From Rhypophila decipiens (lineage: Eukaryota; Ascomycota; Sordariomycetes; Sordariales; Naviculisporaceae), in assembly GCA_033297075.1 (NCBI GenBank), contig MU858053.1, positions 434,001 through 498,000 on the forward strand: a stretch of 64,000 nt of DNA. Direction: 5' to 3'. The position numbers and the translations under genes were made by a program. Of this stretch, positions 32,904 through 46,157 are shown in pieces. Numbering within the stretch: position 1 is the first letter of the stretch; every line of letters begins with the position of its first letter. Under the pieces are notes generated by a model. It saw nothing but the letters and a program-made list of their open reading frames with translations. It did no database searches and was not told where the DNA came from.

Positions 32904-35342
32904 GGATTGGAGTATCATTCGCCCTTTACACCGGGATTGTAGTTTATTCTTATAACAGTCTTCAAGAAGATTTCTCCTCTCGTGGCTACTCCACACCCGC
33001 CACGGGAATCGTATCGTTCAAGGAGATCAAAGATCAACACCCTCAACAGGTGGTTGATCTTCTGCGATAGCATGGAGGGGTCCGGTTTGGGGTGTTGTAT
33101 TTTGGGAATAAGGGGTTCAAGGCGACCCAAGGGGACCTTGGGACCCTTTTCCAGAAGAATGTGCCGGTATTGATGATTCGGGGGATCGCACCGAAAAAAG
33201 GGAAGATCGTCCAAAGCACAGTTGCGCAAAAGTTTTCTGTTGATCAAATCAAGGGTCCTCCTTCCACGTAACGCACATAAAAAGGGCATTTTACATTACA
33301 TACATTAAATTGCCCAATGCAGTGCTTCCTGCTAGGTGAAGGGTCTTGCGGAGGCATCGCGGGCTCAAGTAAAATATACACTCGACACGACCCTAGCAGA
33401 GGGTTATGCCCGCTCGTCGCCACTAAACACCTGTTACACCTCCTCTTCATGCCTCCACCTTTTCTTATTAGCCCGTTCTCTTAGGATAAGACATTCACAG
33501 TTTGACAGGGGAAATATTGCGAGGAGGAGACTGTGGGGCGTAAGCCACACCATCCGAAAAGAGGTGGAAAGAGTCGTGACGTCATACCAAGATTGAGGAG
33601 CCACCCGGAGGAGGCACCGTTTCGGTGGGTGGAGAGAAGCTGTTAACCCCTGCGAGGCGGGTGTGTCCAACCCGTGTGGGGTGCCATGGCATGGTTCTTT
33701 CTTGTGAAGCGTACCCAACGACCCCATGTTCACCTATTGCATGATTGTCTTTTTGAATGGTTTTTTTCTACTCATTTTGTCTGCATGGATGAATGATTGC
33801 CAGAACCTCTTTGAACCTGGTGCCGCCCGCACGTACGGATACCCATCTTGACAAAGCCATCACGTAAAATGTGGCGACATGGCCAACACCAGCCACAGGA
33901 TCGTCGAACCATCGATTTACCTACAGTATGGGCGGAACCCGGCAGGCTGTTGCTATCAAGGAGCGAAAGAGAAGTCCGCTGGTTGCAAACTCTCCGGCGC
34001 ATGTACGGCAGCATCGTTCTGACACAAGATGGTCCTCACCCAATTATAGGGCTATAAAAATTGCAATATCAGGGCTCTTATTCGTATAAGCGACCGTTTC
34101 TGAAAAGAAACGGAGAAAGCCCAACTTTCCCGTTTCCGCACCACCCCCCATCAGATCACTGAGAGGAACAGGCAAGCGGGTAATAACGCCCCCTTGTCGA
34201 GATTATCCATAACAAAGCCCACAGAAACAATAAAACGTGTTGCATCCTCACTGCCATAGTCGCGCCGGGCTAGTTCTAGGGTTAGGTCAGTCAACTTGCA
34301 ACTTGGGGCTCGCTGGCAGAAAAGCGCACAAAAGTCTCAGTGGGAGAACCTCGAGGCCTATCCTATCATGTCAATTCCCCACGATGGCTTTGTGGCTGGT
34401 GTGGTGCGCCTGTTTCCACGATGCCCGCCCACGTACATTGTCGGGGTCCCGGGACATGGCATGGGAGTCGCTGCCAAACGGTCGACTTGATAACTGAGGA
34501 GCGCCACGATTACCGGTATTTGCCGTTGAGCACACTTCGCGGGAGAAGGTGTGGATTCCGTGCCTCCTTAACAATTTCTTTTCAATCGCAACCATACCTC
34601 TGATGGAAAGTAACCGCATATACTAGCCCCAATAGCTGGGGAGACCTCGGTCGCAGTGACACCGATATCAATGTCTCTCTGACCGCTCGGGATGGGGTTT
34701 CCCTTTGGCCTTCCACAAACACACTCTCCCTCTCTTGTAACTGAGAAAAGTCACATCATTGAGGCTGAGAATAAAAGTGTTCTGGCCTCCTATTTTAAGC
34801 TTCATGACGCCGGATGGGCATGCTTCTGTCGCCCGTGGTGGCGACAGAAAAGAACTGGAAAGGCTCACTGGCTGGATGTTGTGCTAAGCCCCAACTGCAA
34901 AGATCACCTTTCTCTCTCATACTGACTTTATACTGCTGCCACGTACAAATACATCTGTGAGGTGTCTTTTCCGCGACCCCTTGACTGCACGTACGCGTAT
35001 CCGTACTTACAGCAACCCCGCCTCAAGCTACTGCTCCTTTGGGCTAGTCAGATTTTCTTAGCGGCTGCTAGGCGTTGTGGACTCCACGCTCCGTTTCATT
35101 CCTCTCTCCCACATTTTCCGCATCTCTGGTACCAACGGCTCAGACGGATTGCTCGCATGCCCCTGGTACTGTGCGTGGACCACCTTCTTCTTAGTGCCCG
35201 TCTTAAAAGCCCACCCAGAGACTCTTCCTCACCTTTTTAATCGGCCATTGGGATTGCATTAGCGGCTACGTGCTGTGTATATACAGGCCGGCCACCCATC
35301 CGCTCTCCGTTGTGAAATGCGAAACCCTACTACTCGTTATAT

Positions 35343-35396
35343 GTCTGGTCTTTCATTTTTTCTTTCCTCTCCTCCTCTGTACTCGACCGCCTCTCG
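35343..35396 (+). promoter_or_regulatory. Pyrimidine-rich tract upstream of the CP2/grainyhead gene
   Basis: A CT-rich block (TTTTTTCTTTCCTCTCCTCC core) lies about 400-450 bp upstream of the start codon. CT blocks are common just before transcription starts in filamentous fungi; the assignment rests on composition and position. Confidence 0.35.
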
Positions 35397-35794
35397 TTTT
35401 GATCACTATTTACTCTTCAACGTACACAGGCCACAAATCAGTAACAAGGCCAACTTTGATATCCACGATATTCTGTTGCTACAGCAGCTCGACCATTCTT
35501 TGACCAGGCTCACAACTCGATGTTCCTGCTGCCGACAAGCTCCTCTCACAATTATATGCGGCCCATCGCCCTTCACGAATCCTGACAGTTCGCAACTCGA
35601 CTTCTCCACCACGCCTCCCCGAGCTATAGTCTACAGCTCTCAGCTTGAAACATTGAGCGAACCCAACAGTCACCGCCCTCACCCCGACCACCTTGAGGCA
35701 AGTAAACGACAAGCCCGATATTCGCGACTGCGCTCCGGGGTTTTCTGTCCCTGAAGGAATTGCTGTATCCGGACAGCATCGACGTCGCGGTACC

Positions 35795-38601
35795 ATGTTT
35801 CGTCAAAGGTGAGCTTTACCCTGAGTCCCCGAGTCTCCCATAGACATTTTACACGAGATGCATGCCATTGCGACCTGCGCGATTGTCAAATACGGATCGC
35901 AAACCCGATTATTGGTGTTCATCTCAACTTTTCATCACATAACCTTGTTTCACCTTCTCGTTCTCACTTGCCTTGAAATTTTTCTTTATTAGATATTTTG
36001 TGTGGTCTTTCTAACACAATTTCAGGACGAGCTCTCAAAAGCCTGGCGACGAGCTACTGGCGACTTTCAAACAGCAGTTTCCCGAAGTCGCTGTTGCAAC
36101 CTCGTCGACTTCGGCAGCTGCCCCTGCCAGCACAGCAGCTGCTACCCAGAATGTTGTCGCTGTGACAGCACAAGAAAGGTATGTCGATACCCATGATTCA
36201 TCTCTATCGTCAGTCAAAATGCCAAGTGCGCTGCTGCCTTGTCACTCCCCTCCCACAAAAACTTTTTTTTCCATGTTTACCTCCCTTTTCGCCCGGGACC
36301 TGCAAGAGAGCGGGTATTTCCCGTGCCGATCACTTCGGGTTCTTCCCAAGGGCCGTTGAAGTAGCGACTCTGACTAACGCCAGCAACCGCAGGGCCCAAA
36401 GCATAACCCACGAATTCAGGGACCAGGACCCTACGCCTCGCGCGTCAAATGAGCCATGGCGGTTCACGCCGTCGATGCTAGACTCGCATTCGTTCTCCTT
36501 TGCCCAGTTCACGCACCAACCAGGCGGGTACTACACACCCACGCCTGGGGGGACTAATACGTTGTACCATCCTCAGGCCGGTGATCTCCATACCCCGACA
36601 CTCAGCTTGGGAATGGGTCTCGGCACTCCCCTTTCGATGCCTACCACAGATGGGACGCTAAATACCGGGACAACTTCCATGGATTTGACGGGATTCCATC
36701 ATGGCTTCCAAGCCCAGCATTTCCACAATTACAATCCGTTTGTTCATCCGCCGGCTCCGCAGCCCTCCTTTGCGCCATCGAGCTTTGTCCATCAAGACAC
36801 GGGCTATGAAACCATGGATCAGGATGGGTCACCTGTTGACTCGGCCAGCCCCGGTGACAGGATGGGGTCCATAGATGGCAACTTTTCTGCGCATTCTCCC
36901 ATGATGTCTTTCCAGCCAAGAGCTTTCGGAATGCCCATGAGCACGCATCTCCCGCCCACTGCTGGATCATTCCGATTTCATACCACCCTCAACGCCCCGA
37001 CAGCAATGATCAGACATGCCGATGAGATCCCAGTCACTTATCTCAACAAAGGCCAGGCCTACTCGTTGACCATAGTGGATACCAGAGCCGCTATGCCCCT
37101 CACTGCTGGCCAGCGGTTTCGGACATTTGTGCGCGTATCGTTCGAGGACGAGCAACAACGGCTGAAGCCCGGGGTGTGCTGGAGCTTGTGGAAAGAAGGT
37201 CGTGGTACTAATGAAGCTCATCAAAGAGGAGGAAAACTGCAAGCCGTCGAATATGTGGAAGCAGGTCAACCGGCCGAGGGCGATGATAAACGAACCCGTG
37301 TCGAACTCGAAACTTCATCCTTTGACGGCTTCTCGGTAATATGGACCCCGGGCGCCAATGGATCAGTAGACTGCAGCATCGCGGTTCGTTTCAACTTCCT
37401 CTCTACTGATTTCAGCCATTCCAAAGGAGTCAAGGGCATCCCCGTGAGACTCTGCGCCAAGACACATCCCCTTCCGATGGACAATGCTCTACCACTCTCG
37501 CCAGAGAACACGGCCGAGATATGCTACTGTAAGGTCAAGCTGTTCAGAGATCACGGAGCCGAACGCAAGCTGTCAAACGATGTCGCGCACGTCCGAAAGT
37601 CGATCGAGAAACTGAACCAACAAATCGCTCAGGCGGAAAGCGGCATGAAGGATTTCGCAAAGCGCAAGAGATCTGGGGCCTCGCAGGTCAAAGGGGCAAG
37701 CAATCAGAGACCTGGCAAAGTGCAAAAACACAAGAGGACCTGGTCGATGTCTTCGGCGAGCTCAGCAGGGGGAGGCCCTCGACCACCAGCCGAGGAGGAC
37801 TTGCAATTCAAATTACGGACCCTGCAAGACATGTTTACCAGCACTCGACCGGTCAGTGTGCTGTACCTGCAGGGAGAGGACCTTGACGATCCCGACCTCC
37901 ACCCAGTTTCTCTGCCTGGCGAACCCCTCGACCTGTCCAAGATAGAATCGAGAGAGAACGCTTGGCGGGCCGAGCAGTCATCCATTGCAGGCTCTTCCCT
38001 GGTTTCGCCCTCTCCTAGCTCGCTCTCACTTCATTCTCAGTCATCTGTGGCCGGCTCCAAGTCACAGTGGAAAGAGTTTCAACGAGTAGGCTCCGACCCA
38101 TCAACCTCGTCGGATAACCCTACCCACGTCAGGCAAACGGACGAGACTGGGAAGCTGACAGGCTGGATCGAGGCACTGGGCGTCGATGCAGGCTATAGGC
38201 CACCCCCAGAACGGTCCAACAAACCAGTTGCATGCTTTTACCTCAAGCAGCATGAGTCCTCGGATCCGTCCGCTAACAAGCTTCACCGGGCCGTTTACCT
38301 GGCGGAACGGACACTCCGGGAGTTTGCCATCAAAGTGGGGGCCAAGTTTAACTTTGACGGCCGGAAAGTGGCGAGGACTGTACGTGTCCTCCCCCGGGGC
38401 CTCGAAATCGAGATAGATGATGAAGTGATGCAGGAGCTCCCAGAAGGTCAGGATATGGTCTTCGAACTTGGCGAAGTTAGGGCTCCGGTGAAGCGAGAGT
38501 GGGAAATGGCAGTGGATGATGGTCCTGAGGAGGCCGAGTTAATATCCCCGACCTCGACTGGCGCCGAGCAGAGCAATCTCGAACTACGGCTTCGGTTCTA
38601 A
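35795..38601 (+). CDS. CP2/grainyhead-family transcription factor
   Basis: Exons 35795-35808, 36026-36178, 36393-38601; 791 aa. The first exon has only 14 nt (MFRQ plus two bases). The introns are 217 and 214 nt, about three times the usual length here, with GTGAGC and GTATGT donors. The N-terminus, after splicing, is MFRQRTSSQKPGDELLATFKQQFPEV, followed by an Ala/Ser/Thr-rich linker and a His/Pro-rich segment. The CP2 DNA-binding domain spans about 250-450: ATMIRHADEIP-like lead-in, VTYLNKGQAYSL, RFRTFVRVSFEDE-x-QR, CWSLWKEGRG, AVEYVE, FDGFSVIWTPG, IAVRFNFLSTDFSHSKGVKGIPVRLCAKT. A Ser-rich linker and a C-terminal FYLKQHESS...YRAVYL-like oligomerisation region follow. Grainyhead-type factors in fungi regulate conidial separation and cell-wall remodelling (csp-2 type in Neurospora). 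No other gene lies within about 7 kb on either side. Confidence 0.95.
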
Positions 38602-40941
38602 AAGTGCCATGACGCGGTTGAACCCTCTACAATCTTCTCTTGGATTTATAATCGGCACAACGGAATATGGTATACGCCTATGTTTGATGATCACCAAAAA
38701 AAACCCCCTGCTAAAATAACGGGATAATTGGTTGGAGGTTTGTCCTTTATTTTCACGGGGCGTTGGCAAAGATATACTTTTTTTTCATTACGAGATACCA
38801 AGTCCCTTGACGGGCAGAGCTTTTTGGTGTTTTTGTTCATATATTCCACTTTGGGCCTTGGCTACTCGGTACTTAATAGGCGGAAGATGTACCGATAGGT
38901 ATTGGGTTCTGGCTATTCGAGAGAGCTCCGTTTTCTTTCCCTTTAGCTTTCTCGTTCTTCTATGTTTGACGACCCTTTAACACCTTTCTGGATATTTTAT
39001 ATATAGTCTTGCGCGGTTGTTGTTCACCGGCTTCTTTCGAGTTGCATTTTTATATCGCGAAGATCTGAGCGAATAACAAATAAGAATAAAAACTGGCATG
39101 TTGCTACCTCTACTGTAAAATCCTGCTTCTTTTGCTCCAAGTCTTGTGGCTTCTGATAGAAAATTGAACTCGGTTCTTACGCGCTTTCCAATCTAACATG
39201 CAAGGGGCAAGCGGAGATCTAACGGGCTCTTGATCACGAAGCAGTGGAAAAGGATGAGCCGCGGACTGCAGCAGACTGACCGGAACGTCCTCGGCAGGGA
39301 AACGGCCACCATCCCGGTTCCCAGTCCCACAAAAAGACACTGCGTCTCTCGGCCTCTCCTTGACAATGCAGCAGCTCTCCAAGTTCCTCTGACGAATCGG
39401 CGGCCGTGGTGGCAGCAAGTCGGTTGGTGCCTCCGGCTCCGCGACAGCCGCCGGCGCGTCTGGAAGCAGCGGCAAGGAAAAGAGGAAATTACATCCAGCA
39501 GAACTGCGGGAGTGCTCGGGATTCCAGACACAGACCCCGGGCCGTTCTTGTAAGAAGCATTGGACACCGTGGACAATCCTGACAACACGCACACATGATT
39601 GACAACCAATGATCCGTTTAGTTTCCTGACCTCCAAGTTATTTTCCTGCGTGTTGTTAGTAACAGTGGCGCCATGTATCAACCCCCGAGCTTGCAACTTC
39701 CACCGGCTTGCTTGATGAGTTGGGAAGCTGAGGCTCGCCGGCTTGTCTTACCAAGGGGGCCGGGGGGGTAAGGACTTTGAGATTGCCTGTTTCAACGGCA
39801 CTGCACACCGGCGGCACCAACTTCTACAAGGGAAACAAGACGATAACGTAGCTATGTAGAGAAAACGGCGCTGTTGAAATATCGGCAGAATAATCCGAAA
39901 GCACATCTCACCTCACGCAATGGCGTTTCATTGCAGGGCAGAAGAGCAAGGATAAAAGAGATAAAAGAAATAACCCGACTGGTTAGTAGCCTGTAAAATA
40001 CAGGTTTACTCCGTACCAGACACGCAAAGAAACGGGTAACATGTACGAACCAGTCAGACACCTCAGAGCATCGAACCCCTGGAAATACAACCCTCATCAA
40101 TATGGACAGCAGAGGATCGTGCGTGCTTCATCAGCTTGAAGATTAGGGCCCACGATGTTTGTTGATGAGAGAACCAGCCACCTTTGCCTCCGGATGCTTG
40201 ACTGATAAGAATTGCGAGGCACTGGGCGAGCGGTCGTTTTATGGGGAGAAAGCCCTTTTTATGCCAATAGGTTGAGCTTTCATCTCGCTGCTTGGTAGAG
40301 GTATCAGAGCTCTTGAAGCCACAGTCTCTTTCTCATCCTCTAGTTGACCCTAACATGTATCTCCATCAAAACCTCCATCGCCAATTCCATGTTTCCGTTT
40401 CCTCGCCCAATTATTATTATCGTCCCATTTGCTTTCCCGGGCAATGCCCAAACTCTTTCTATTACAGATATGGATTTCCTTATTTTGGACCGGAAATTAT
40501 CATCAAAGGGACCAACCTGGTACGGATACTCCGTAAAATAAAATAAAAAGAACACAGACCTACACCCGAAGGGGAGGACGTAGGTAAGCGGCTCGCTCGC
40601 GGAGCTTTTGTTCCTGAAAAGACCATCAGCAAAGGGAACCCTAATTTCCCATCTTTGCAATTTTTTGTTTCCTTCTCTTTTCAGTAGACAGAAAAAGCCA
40701 ATGTCCACGATAGGGCCGAAACGGTGCCAAACTCGCGCCTTCAGGTCTGATGGCTTGATGATGTGTGATTGGTCAATTAGGGTCATGGTACAGTAATCTT
40801 GAATCCGTACGTAGATATTACGGCTGGGGGTATTTTATTACCCGCATGCGATATGTCGGCCAGGGGCTTCAAGTGCCGGTACAGTATGGATACGGACTAG
40901 TTATGGATGAGACCAGGGACCTGGAGGCTGGATCGTGATTA

Positions 40942-40958
40942 CGGATACAGTGTATCCG
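40942..40958. repeat. 8-bp inverted repeat CGGATACA-G-TGTATCCG
   Basis: A perfect inverted repeat with a one-base centre, built from the same CGGATAC word as the dispersed intergenic decamer. It could be a binding site for a dimeric DNA-binding protein; no function is shown by the sequence. Confidence 0.8.
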
Positions 40959-43900
40959 CAGCTATACCTAACTCGTTGCGGCGCCGGCAGCTTCTTTCTG
41001 TGATGGCTCCTGCCCCTTTCACCATCGTGGCTAGGGTGATGTTTATCCGTTTTGTATTCTTCAAGCTAGTGCTTCGAGAGGACTCCATGTTGGCATTGCT
41101 GACCATCAGACAGACCGTTTCTACAAACTGAGAGCTAAACAGAAGGAAATTGTATTTACTTTTCCCCGAAAACATTCCTCGCCCAAAGAGAGGTCTCTGA
41201 CGGTGTCCACAGCAGAGTTTCCTATTGAAATATCTCAGGACCCCAGGGACCCGCTCGTCTCTAGTCATGGACTCACGATAAACCGCCTTGTCGCCATGTC
41301 ATCACATGGGTCTTTACGATATGGTATATATGTAGGACTGACCGGTCCCCCCTGTTGTTGCCAGACACGAGGAGGCAGAAAATGGTCTTGCGCGGACCAG
41401 TGCGATGTGGTGGTATCACCGACGACGTCGACTGTCTCGCGCCTGTCCTGTCCAGTTCGTCATTGACTTTTTGTTTTCTCCGATTGGCATCTCAGTTCTG
41501 TCAGCTACAAATCGGGAAAACCTGAACACCTCTTCTTTCTCCTTCCTCTCGCAAGGCCATTTTTTGTTTATCGACTTTTCCTTACGAGATGTACCGGGCT
41601 ACTTTCCTGCAGATTAACGATATAGATGTGTGTCGTTGATAATTCCATAACGGTGAAAAGGTGGATTCGTTCACTTTATTATTCTTCTCTTTTCACGAGC
41701 TCCATTTTGTTTGTTTACTCGACTCCCTTTTGTTCTATCGCCTACATGTACACGTTCATCCGCAATCAACTTATTCTCAAGCTCCTCCCTAAATCATCAA
41801 AGGCGGAAGGAAATCCTCAGAAAACGGAAAGTGTAGCCGACGTTATACTGCGTACAAGCGTGCGTGGGTGGCCAGACGAGACGGGTAGGGCAACGAGAAG
41901 GAAAAAAAAATCATGCAAAAAGCAGAAACATTGCCGATTTTCTGCTTTGTACGACACGCCTCAACTATAACGAATACTGCATCAACCGATGGTGAGACGA
42001 GAGGAAAAGTGCGCCCAGCCGCGACATACATATTTCATTCGATGCTGCCGGGTAGTGGCAATCAAAGAGAAACTTCCACGGCTTGTATGGTAATATACCT
42101 ACCCTTCCCTTCTCATGCTTCTTTTCCTCCATGATGGGGTTTTTGCTAACTAACCGATGATATAGGTGTGTTGGGATTATCTTGCCAGTCAGGAATAATT
42201 AAGACATGACGCCCCTGGCACGATAAGGTCGTGATATCGGGGACGAGTGTCTCTTCGACTCTGCGAGCCCAAGAGCCATCTGTCTCTGTGTGATGGTACA
42301 AACAATGGCCAACAAGAATGTAAACAATTTGCTAGGGCAGGTGAAGGGACGGGAACATCTTTGTCCATTGATCACACACAGATCACCAGATCAGGGTTCA
42401 CGGGTGGACTTATTTGGACCCTGAATACCTACTGTGTGAGTTGGATTATAGTAAGGTAGGGAACGAAACTTTGTTACAGTCGCATTGCGTTTTACCTTGC
42501 GCGCGTGCTGGACCCTACAGATAGATTCTCGGCTTTATTCCCTCCTCTCTTTCTTTCTCTTGCAACTATAACTATTTCACTTATTAGCTGCATCTTATGC
42601 AGGCAGGCAGATCGTGGGCGGCCGGCCGGCGGGGAAGCGACCGGGAGCAGCAGATGGTTCATGCAAGTTTATTTTTTCCATTTATTCTATTTTATCGATT
42701 TTATCGATTTTATCTGGTTAAATATTTGTTCATCTTTTCTATTTTCCCTCCCCTTCCCCCCTTGAATAGTGTGGGGGAAGGGGGAAGTTGGGGGTTTCCT
42801 CTCTCTTGCATATGTACTGGTACCTCGCGGACGTCATTCACTCGCCACAGTTCATTCCCATTGCTTTGGGAAAGGGGTGAACGTGGCTTAGACGGTGCAA
42901 TACCGTGGTACGAACCTGTTCCCGTCTTTCAGAAGAAAGCGCAGTCAAGCCACATACGATTTCCTCGAACTCCCCCTCTCCTCTCCGGAGCTGGTACTTC
43001 CTTGTCCTACTGTACTATTTCTTTTTCAATGCCGCGAAGGTAGTGTAAAAGGGAAAGTGGTTGAGCCACAAATCTCCAGCCTCCTCCCGGAGTCGTGTAT
43101 GCGGGATCTAGACCACCAGCAAAACACTCTCGGTACTCGTCACTGCCGTTCCCGAGATTCGGGTTTTCTGCCTGATACGGACATGCGGATGCCGATCATT
43201 CAGCCGAAGTTTTGCTCAAGGTCTCCCGCCAGCACCGGAGATACAACGGGGACTTGCGCGGGAGGTAAAATATTCAATTGACCTTCATTAAGGTGCAAAT
43301 ATTGATGGATGTCGCACTGGACTTCTGGCGCTGTGCTAGAGGAGAGAAATTTCCCCTTGAACTAATAGACAAGACACTTTCCTGTACGTGTAGGAACGGT
43401 AGTAGATCACTTATTCTCAGGCACTGGGATACCGCTTCCGGTCCGGACGGCATCCATCACCAACGGGGGGCGTGACTTATAGCAGGGTCCAAGACCCAAT
43501 AAGAGAATGGCATGAGGCTGAATCAGGCAGTATGTCAAAAACTGTTTAAACTGTAAATCAGCGGATGTGGTGTTGTTGCATCTGCAGTACCAAAGAGGAA
43601 CCACTGGATCGAACGTCTTCCGCAAGTAAGTATAGGTACTCTGTCCCATACCCAAGAGGCCGCCAGGTAGGTAAGTCGGCAGGATTGGTAAGGTACATGG
43701 ACATCCGACCTGCCTGCGTGCGTGTGGAAACGGAGTGAAGAAAACCGAGAAACGCAGAGAGATGTACCTCTCCATCAGCCAGCGAACTGTGTCTGCCCAT
43801 ATGTGCGGTGAGGGTATTCACCAGCCACATGGAAGGGATTGATCTGCAGGAGGGACGGACAGATACTACCCCTTTGGGAATTCGGAACGGTGAAAGAGAC

Positions 43901-45536
43901 ATGTTGAAGTTTAAAAGAAAACGGTGAGAATATAACGAATGGATGGACGAGCCGTTATCTCTCTCCTCCCTTTTTCCCAACTTCTCGCCACAATACGTAC
44001 CCAACCCGCAGATCATCGCATCCTCAGCCACACCTGCCACACGAAACCGAGACAGACATGCAGAGAAAGTCAATTACCGGTACACTACATAATCGTACGA
44101 GTGACGATTCCGTGATTTCCGTCCTCGACCAGTAAAACGCACACCAGCCACGTAACCGCTGTGCTTCTAGCCCTGTCCAAATTGAAGAATTCGCCACATG
44201 TGGCTTTCCTTCATTAATCACAATCTAGATTGGTTTATCAGATGAACTCTAAATTTAGCAAGCGAATAACCTGTCGAGGAGCTCCTATCTCCGTTCTGTA
44301 CGTGTAGGGGATAGTGATATGCATCTTTGAGAGAGGAAAGGGGGAACACGAAGAGATCATCTCTAGGCTCTTATCAACCAGAAGATCTAGAGTAAGGGGG
44401 TTACAAAGTACAGATCTAGGGGTCTGAGACAGACAGACAGACAAACAGAACGAACCTGTCCGACGACAACAAGAGAAAAACCTACCGGTAGGAGAAAGAT
44501 GGGTGGGCAGGGAAAGGATGGGGAAACAAGGGGAAGCAGGATTCACCCACCCACGCAAAACATGGGAATCTCATGAACCCGCAGATGGGAAACTGAAAAA
44601 TTCCCCATTATCCATTCGGAATCCCTACGCGGGCTGTGCAAATCAGGAAGACAAAAAGAAAAGAGAGATAATGCGGGAGAGTAGATTGGGACACAGAAAG
44701 TAGCGGCGAAACCCGCACCGCACTACCTCCGTCCCGTCCGTCTGGCTACACACGGGTTCCTGCCCTGCCCAGCCAGGCCAGGACAGGCACGCACATGTCG
44801 GATTTCGGGATACATCGATCGTTGTAGACCAGCGATGGAGAACAAGATCGGCGGAAAAAAAAGCTTGTTCATGGTGAGTAGGCCACGGAGATATGACTGC
44901 TTGGATCGTGTTGAAAGCTAGCTAGCTCGTGTTGCAGACTGGGGGAACATAACCTTTTCACCAATATAAATAACTTTCCTCACTCTGAACCTCAGAGTAA
45001 TTCACAATTCAATCGCTTCAAGTGTTGTTGAAAAGAACGTGAGAGCTGTGTCGATGCCCCGCACAAGGACGAGAAAAAGGGGTGGTGGCAGTTGCCAAGC
45101 CGGACTATTCCCAATTAGGCAAAAGATCAACACTCCTGAACAGTGACGTCATTGTCTCCCATGGCGATAGTATCACTCGGGCAGTGTATCCGTACAACGG
45201 TACAAGAGAACATGAAGAGAGCATTGAAACATTTCAACTTTACAACTGGTTCGAAAATGTGTATGTGAAAATAATACACGACGCCTTATCATGACACAAC
45301 ATAGGCCTTTTAAAAGAATCACTATACGTCTTTATAAGCCCTATATGCTTCTCTTTAATACGTGAGTTTTGGTACTTTAAACGCATTTAAGAGAAGTATA
45401 TAGCGAGATTGTTCAAGGCATGTGATTTACTGACATAGTTGGTTGCAGTAAGATCATAAGATGAGGCCTCCACAAGATATAATCACGAGAAACACGGTAT
45501 ATGATCTTGGCCCCTAATATACAGGTACTACTCTTG

Positions 45537-45655
45537 TTAGAATAAATGCCTTAACTAGACTAGAATAGAGGCCTTGACTTACTAGAATAAATAGAATAAA
45601 TGCCTTAATTGGCTGGAAATAGAGGCCTTAATTAGTTAGAATAAATGCCTTGAGA
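45537..45655. repeat. AT-rich minisatellite of alternating A and B units
   Basis: Unit A (TAGAATAAATGCCTTAA-like) occurs at about 45537-45558, 45583-45609 and 45635-45655. Unit B (GAATAGAGGCCTTGA or GAAATAGAGGCCTTAA) occurs at about 45559-45582 and 45610-45634. The order A-B-A-B-A gives a higher-order period of about 50 bp. A and B share the GCCTT core, so both probably derive from one ancestral unit. Confidence 0.85.
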
Positions 45656-46157
45656 AATTGAATTTACAGTATTGGACTGGTGCCTGTATATGAGAGTAGT
45701 GGTGCCTGAATATTAGGCGCCATGATCTTTGTTTTTTGATATTGTTTACGCTCAGCCCCCACATCCAAGATGACATCCTGCATGCAAAACCGCAGGCGAG
45801 GAGAGGGGACCTCGATGGCTTCAATGACTTCAATGGGGCGATGCTCGCTGGTTTATTACATGTATCTAAGCTACACGTTTACACTTGTCTGTTCTGTTCC
45901 TCCGCTAAATTGCAAGTTGTTCATGCTCGCAGTCCGCTCCATAACCAGTCGATGGGCCGCAAGGGAAACTTTGAAGAAACCCAACCCCCCGAAAAGCCCA
46001 TAAACAATACCATAACTCGACAACCAGCAACAGCAAGAAAAATAATGCCGCAAGAATGAAGCCAGGAACATGATCAGTACCCATACAAAGAAACCAATGA
46101 GATCGTAACGAATACAAGAAATGCCTCGCTTGCCATGTACTGAGTTCAAAAGGATGC

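Larger units (their letters stand above)
28773..35794. other. Gene-poor region, about 7 kb, upstream of the CP2/grainyhead gene
   Basis: No reading frame with a recognisable domain, intron pattern or start context was found. The stretch includes a three-copy 22-bp tandem repeat (30591-30656), an A18 run (32886-32903), and exact GTACGGATAC-type decamers at 33833 and 34997. From about 35340 on, pyrimidine-rich DNA marks the likely promoter and leader of the downstream transcription-factor gene. Decayed mobile elements cannot be excluded, but no terminal repeats or transposase fragments were recognised. Confidence 0.55.
38602..46157. other. Gene-poor region, about 7.5 kb, downstream of the CP2/grainyhead gene
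   Basis: No coding gene was recognised. Longer frames (for example 160-171 codons near 39110-39700 and 43558-44073 on the minus strand) show no domains, no splice logic and odd composition. Exact GTACGGATAC-type decamers are at 40520 and 45186, and a CGGATACA-G-TGTATCCG inverted repeat is at 40942-40958. Pyrimidine-rich, leader-like DNA lies at about 41460-41720 and 42510-42760 without a following reading frame. The stretch from about 45300 to 45680 is AT-rich and ends in a minisatellite. Confidence 0.5.

Noticed and set aside
39110..39696. Minus-strand frames of 160-167 codons downstream of the CP2 gene
   Set aside because: Two frames overlap here, neither with a domain, and composition is unlike the verified genes.
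43558..44073. Minus-strand 171-codon frame
   Set aside because: No recognisable domain, signal or splice logic; not supported as a gene.
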